Below, in pieces: positions 61,801 to 64,000 of a stretch of 64,000 nt of DNA. The translations under genes and the position numbers were made by a program. Under the pieces are notes generated by a model. The model was not told where the DNA came from. It saw only the letters and a list, made by a program, of their open reading frames with translations, and made no database searches. Origin of the DNA: Arthrobacter cryoconiti (GTDB lineage: Bacteria > Actinomycetota > Actinomycetes > Actinomycetales > Micrococcaceae); contig NZ_JAJJBU010000019.1 of assembly GCF_020905375.1 (NCBI RefSeq), positions 62,001 through 126,000 of the forward strand, in the 5' to 3' direction. Positions within the stretch are counted from its first letter, which is position 1, and each line of letters begins with the position of its first letter.

Positions 61801-62148
61801 TTAGGCGTCGTGCCAGTCTGTGAGCCCAGCCTCCGCCGGCGGCGCTGGTTTGGTTTTGTCTTCGGGTGAGAGCCAGGGTGCGTATTTGCGTAGCCAGTCG
61901 TTGACGCCGGGGATGGCCATGATGCGGGTGACGAGTGCGATGGCCACAGTGACGACGACTAGTGCCCCGTTTAGCCAGATGAATACCCAGCCGGGGATTG
62001 TCGCATCGTAGGGGCGTAGCGTCTCGATGATGACGGCGAGAACGGCGTTGAGCAGCGGGAACAGTGCAACCGCTGCCGCGAACGCTGTACGCACTGAGGC
62101 GCTGCGTGGGTTGCGTTCCTGCGTGGACAAGGCCATGTGCCGGGCCAT
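61801..62148 (-). CDS. Putative phage holin
   Basis: 115 residues from ATG 62148, which overlaps the endolysin stop (TGATG). Two membrane segments (about 20-44 and 52-79) with a short turn, a basic head and a charged tail: the layout of class II holins or actinophage membrane proteins. Placement right after an endolysin supports the role. Sequence similarity to a specific holin family was not recognised. Confidence 0.65.
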   Translation of the reverse strand: MARHMALSTQERNPRSASVRTAFAAAVALFPLLNAVLAVIIETLRPYDATIPGWVFIWLNGALVVVTVAIALVTRIMAIPGVNDWLRKYAPWLSPEDKTKPAPPAEAGLTDWHDA

Positions 62149-63029
62149 CACTTGGTGCCGCCAGCTAGGGTCACGGTTGCGTCAACTTTGACTCCTGCTG
62201 CGAGTGCTTCTTCGGCTCCGGCGCGTGATGCTTGCTTCACTGCTGAAAGGTCAACAGTGCTTCCGGTGGACTTGGCTATTTCTGGAAGCATTTTTACTGC
62301 GAAGCTTTCTTGGAACCCAACGCTTAGCTGGATCTGATCGAGCTGCGGTTTCATGGTTCCTTGAATGTTTCGCAAAGTGGTGTCGCCAAAAAGGAGTTTA
62401 CGTTGGGCTTCAACGACTACCGGGTCTTGCAGGACTTCGTAGAATTTGTTGCCGATCCATTCTTTGTCAGCATCAGATAGTGCCATGTCATCCTCCTGGA
62501 TGGGTGTTGTTGTGCCAATGTTTTCCGGGTTTATGTTTGTTTCTGCTACTGGACCAGCCCAGTAACCGGAGCAGTAGATAGCCGGGTCCACGCGCCCATA
62601 GGTGCCGTTGTTCACGGACCAGCCGTCTGGCAGGATCTCGAAATGCAGGTGCGGGCCGAAGGTCCCACCATCTTCTGAGCGGGTGTTGCCGGAGTGGGCT
62701 ATCACGTCGCCTTGACGTACGCTGTCGCCGATGTTGAGTCCGGTGTCGTTGAGGTGGGCGTATACGGAGATGATGGGCCCGTGGTCGATGACAACGACGA
62801 TGCCGCCGAAGGTTGGCATGATCAGCCAGGGGTTGTCGTAGTATTCGCCGCGGAACCAGCCCGCATGCTTAACGATGCCGTCAGCGATTGCTCGGATTGG
62901 TGTTCCAATGGGTGTGCCGAAGTCGGTTCCGGTATGCCCTCCGGGTGGGTTGTAGGGGCTGGCTGGGTCGGCCCCGAATAGTTGGTTTATGCCGGTCCAT
63001 GCTGGGATCGGCCAAATGTATTGCGGCAT
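62148..63029 (-). CDS. Endolysin with M23 peptidase domain
   Basis: 293 residues. N-terminal M23/LytM zinc peptidase: first ligands in 'GGHTGTDFGTPIGTPI' near 31-46 (HxxxD), the 'HSGNTRSEDGGTFGPHLHFEI' region (in parts) near 112-132 with HLH. The C-terminal 110 residues, after a linker, are helical and unlike known wall-binding domains. ATG 63029 follows AAGGAGGG. It would cut peptidoglycan cross-links for host lysis. Confidence 0.88.
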   Translation of the reverse strand: MPQYIWPIPAWTGINQLFGADPASPYNPPGGHTGTDFGTPIGTPIRAIADGIVKHAGWFRGEYYDNPWLIMPTFGGIVVVIDHGPIISVYAHLNDTGLNIGDSVRQGDVIAHSGNTRSEDGGTFGPHLHFEILPDGWSVNNGTYGRVDPAIYCSGYWAGPVAETNINPENIGTTTPIQEDDMALSDADKEWIGNKFYEVLQDPVVVEAQRKLLFGDTTLRNIQGTMKPQLDQIQLSVGFQESFAVKMLPEIAKSTGSTVDLSAVKQASRAGAEEALAAGVKVDATVTLAGGTK

Positions 63030-63045
63030 GAGCCCTCCTTGGGCA

Positions 63046-63070
63046 AAAGAAAAGCCCCTGTTACGGGGCT
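63046..63070 (-). terminator. Terminator after the collagen-like gene
   Basis: On the minus strand AGCCCC - GTAACA - GGGGCT (63070-63053) followed by TTTCTTTT. The stop codon TAA of the collagen-like gene (63063-63061) lies in the loop. Confidence 0.65.
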
Positions 63071-63711
63071 ACTGTGCGGGTGCAGACGAAGGTTGATGAT
63101 CCGGGCGGATTTGGTGTGCAGCTGTACATGATCCCGGTTGGTCCGGCGAATGAGAAGCTGGTTGGCGAGGTGCCGTCAACTCCGTTCACTCCGGGCGTTC
63201 CCGGAGCACCGTCAATGCCGGGCGCGCCATCTTTTCCTGCGCCCCCTGCTGGCCCCGGTGGCCCAACTATCGATGCGCCGTCTTTACCTGCTACGCCTTG
63301 CGGGCCTGGAGTAGTGGAATCTGCACCGTTTGCGCCGCTTGCCCCGTCCTTGCCTGCCTTGCCAGCCGGGCCCGGAACTGTAGAGTCTTTCCCGTCAACA
63401 CCCGGCAGCCCGCGTGGCCCAATCGGTCCGGATGGGCCTTCGATCGTGATGGGCTGCTGGGCAACCTGCTCAGCTTTCTCGCACGTAGCGATGCCCTGTG
63501 CATCCATTTCGACTTTTCCGGATTCACAAAGCGCGAAGACCTGTGTCGCGTTATCCTTCTTCTGCTGGGCTTGGGATGCCCCGTACGATTGGGCGTCGTC
63601 GCGTTGGATGGAAGTTTGCCAGTAATTGAAGAAGAAGCCTCCAAAGAAAAGCAGTATCCCCACAAGGACTACTAGAACGCTTAGATTTCTACTCCTTTCA
63701 GCCTTACTCAT
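63061..63711 (-). CDS. Collagen-like membrane-anchored phage protein
   Basis: 216 residues: a cytoplasmic head, a membrane helix at about 10-30, a short linker with two Cys, then a Gly-x-y repeat region of about 90 residues (from 'IEGPSGPIGPRGLPG' near 88, with several GKDG and GPxG units), and a C-terminal domain with two Cys ('YSCTPNPPGSSTFVCTR'). The collagen part should form trimeric helices. Such repeats are common in phage tail fibres, but a membrane helix is unusual for a tail protein. Starts inside the preceding gene's ATGA overlap. Confidence 0.8.
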   Translation of the reverse strand: MSKAERSRNLSVLVVLVGILLFFGGFFFNYWQTSIQRDDAQSYGASQAQQKKDNATQVFALCESGKVEMDAQGIATCEKAEQVAQQPITIEGPSGPIGPRGLPGVDGKDSTVPGPAGKAGKDGASGANGADSTTPGPQGVAGKDGASIVGPPGPAGGAGKDGAPGIDGAPGTPGVNGVDGTSPTSFSFAGPTGIMYSCTPNPPGSSTFVCTRTVAP

Positions 63712-63968
63712 TCTGGGTCCAATCTTCCGGGGAATTGGCAGTCGAGAAGTGCCCTAGTGAGGTCTGTGTTCCTAGACATGAGCTTTTCGATCTCGGCTTC
63801 ACGGTCTTTAATTTTGAGCTCAAGTGAGGCGATGACGCCCCGTTTTTCCTCCCGTAAGTCTTTGGAAGTTTTGAGGTACCAGCCGAGACCAGCAATGATG
63901 CCAATGAGGGTGAGCCCGGCAAATCCGAGTTGCGCGAGTATGCCAGTGAAGGCGCTAGCAGATTCCAC
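63708..63968 (-). CDS. Small membrane protein with coiled coil
   Basis: 86 residues from GTG 63968, just after GGGAGGG. One membrane segment (about 8-30), then a charged heptad-rich helix ('KDLREEKRGVIASLELKIKD' and on to 'EIEKLMSRN'). Such proteins are frequent near lysis genes of actinophages (possible holin partner or spanin-like role, inference). At its left a frame from the window edge ends in TAA at 63973-63971, probably the tail of another gene. Confidence 0.65.
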   Translation of the reverse strand: MESASAFTGILAQLGFAGLTLIGIIAGLGWYLKTSKDLREEKRGVIASLELKIKDREAEIEKLMSRNTDLTRALLDCQFPGRLDPE

Positions 63969-64000
63969 ATTTAGCCCTCCCTAGGAAACCCGTTGAAAGC

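Larger units (their letters stand above)
59663..64000. mobile_element. Left end of a phage-like segment at tRNA-Val
   Basis: From tRNA-Val to the window edge the genes are phage-type or small unknowns: HTH plus helicase-associated domain protein, four small ORFs, holin, M23 endolysin, collagen-like membrane protein, small coiled-coil membrane protein. Lysis genes point towards the tRNA. No integrase, capsid or terminase lies in view, so extent and completeness are unknown; whether the attachment site is in the tRNA is inference. Confidence 0.65.

Noticed and set aside
63074-63625. Plus-strand Pro/Gly-rich frame that also looks collagen-like
   Set aside because: The complement of Gly-Pro codons also gives Gly/Pro. 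The minus-strand gene has a membrane helix, an ATGA-coupled start and a terminator.

Overview
The window reads as chromosome of a high-GC Gram-positive bacterium, most likely an Arthrobacter-like member of the Micrococcaceae (inference). The support is a set of actinobacterial families (DUF3515, DUF2469, DUF3145, DUF3052, a PucR-type regulator beside fabD), frequent GTG/TTG starts, a homodimeric-type AceE, and a fused OleB-OleC olefin enzyme. No rRNA, CRISPR array or replication origin is visible.

Layout. 1-12 kb: a partial DUF3515 lipoprotein, a LytR-CpsA-Psr protein, an isolated hutU, a 560-base non-coding stretch with a decayed acetyltransferase, the overlapping run thiL/DAK2/recG followed by rsmD, then a leftward set (SDR oxidoreductase, aminotransferase, spermidine-synthase-like protein) behind paired palindromic operators. 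12-20.5 kb: coaD, DUF177, rpmF, rnc and mutM rightward, then the leftward cluster oleA-oleBC-oleD for long-chain olefins. 20.7-33 kb: smc, an MFS pump, ftsY, amt-glnB, a leftward glucose-6-phosphate dehydrogenase, ffh. 33-36 kb: accessory genes (acetyltransferase, VOC protein with an operator-promoter, a hypothetical) and a 32-bp perfect inverted repeat. 35.6-45.3 kb: rpsP-khpA-rimM-trmD, rplS, two lepB genes, rnhB, DUF2469, yraN, comM, dprA, xerC. 45.5-58 kb: DUF3145 and the leftward lipid block fabD-fabH-acpP-fabF, with a PucR/FasR-like regulator, a DUF2254 membrane protein and aceE upstream, then DUF3052 and a peroxiredoxin divergent from aceE. A 1459-bp IS481-type element with a 15-bp target duplication sits between DUF3145 and fabF. 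58.6-64 kb: a sirtuin, tRNA-Val(TAC), and after it a phage-like segment (helicase-associated-domain protein, small ORFs, holin, M23 endolysin, collagen-like membrane protein) that runs off the right edge.

How the genes work together. AceE supplies acetyl-CoA, FabD/FabH/AcpP/FabF turn it into acyl chains, and OleA/OleBC/OleD can condense such chains head-to-head into hydrocarbons. FtsY, Ffh and two signal peptidases cover co-translational export. Rnc, RimM, TrmD, RsmD and the ribosomal proteins serve ribosome and tRNA maturation. RecG, MutM, SMC, DprA, ComM and XerC handle DNA repair, segregation and incoming DNA.

I did not see a clear new defence or mobile system. The most unusual items are structural: the long hairpin before rpsP, a terminator-like hairpin inside the start of lepB, a strong terminator inside the rpsP-rimM operon, a likely ATT start for the DUF177 gene, paired perfect palindromes before an SDR gene, and the precisely bounded IS element with arrays of sub-terminal repeats.
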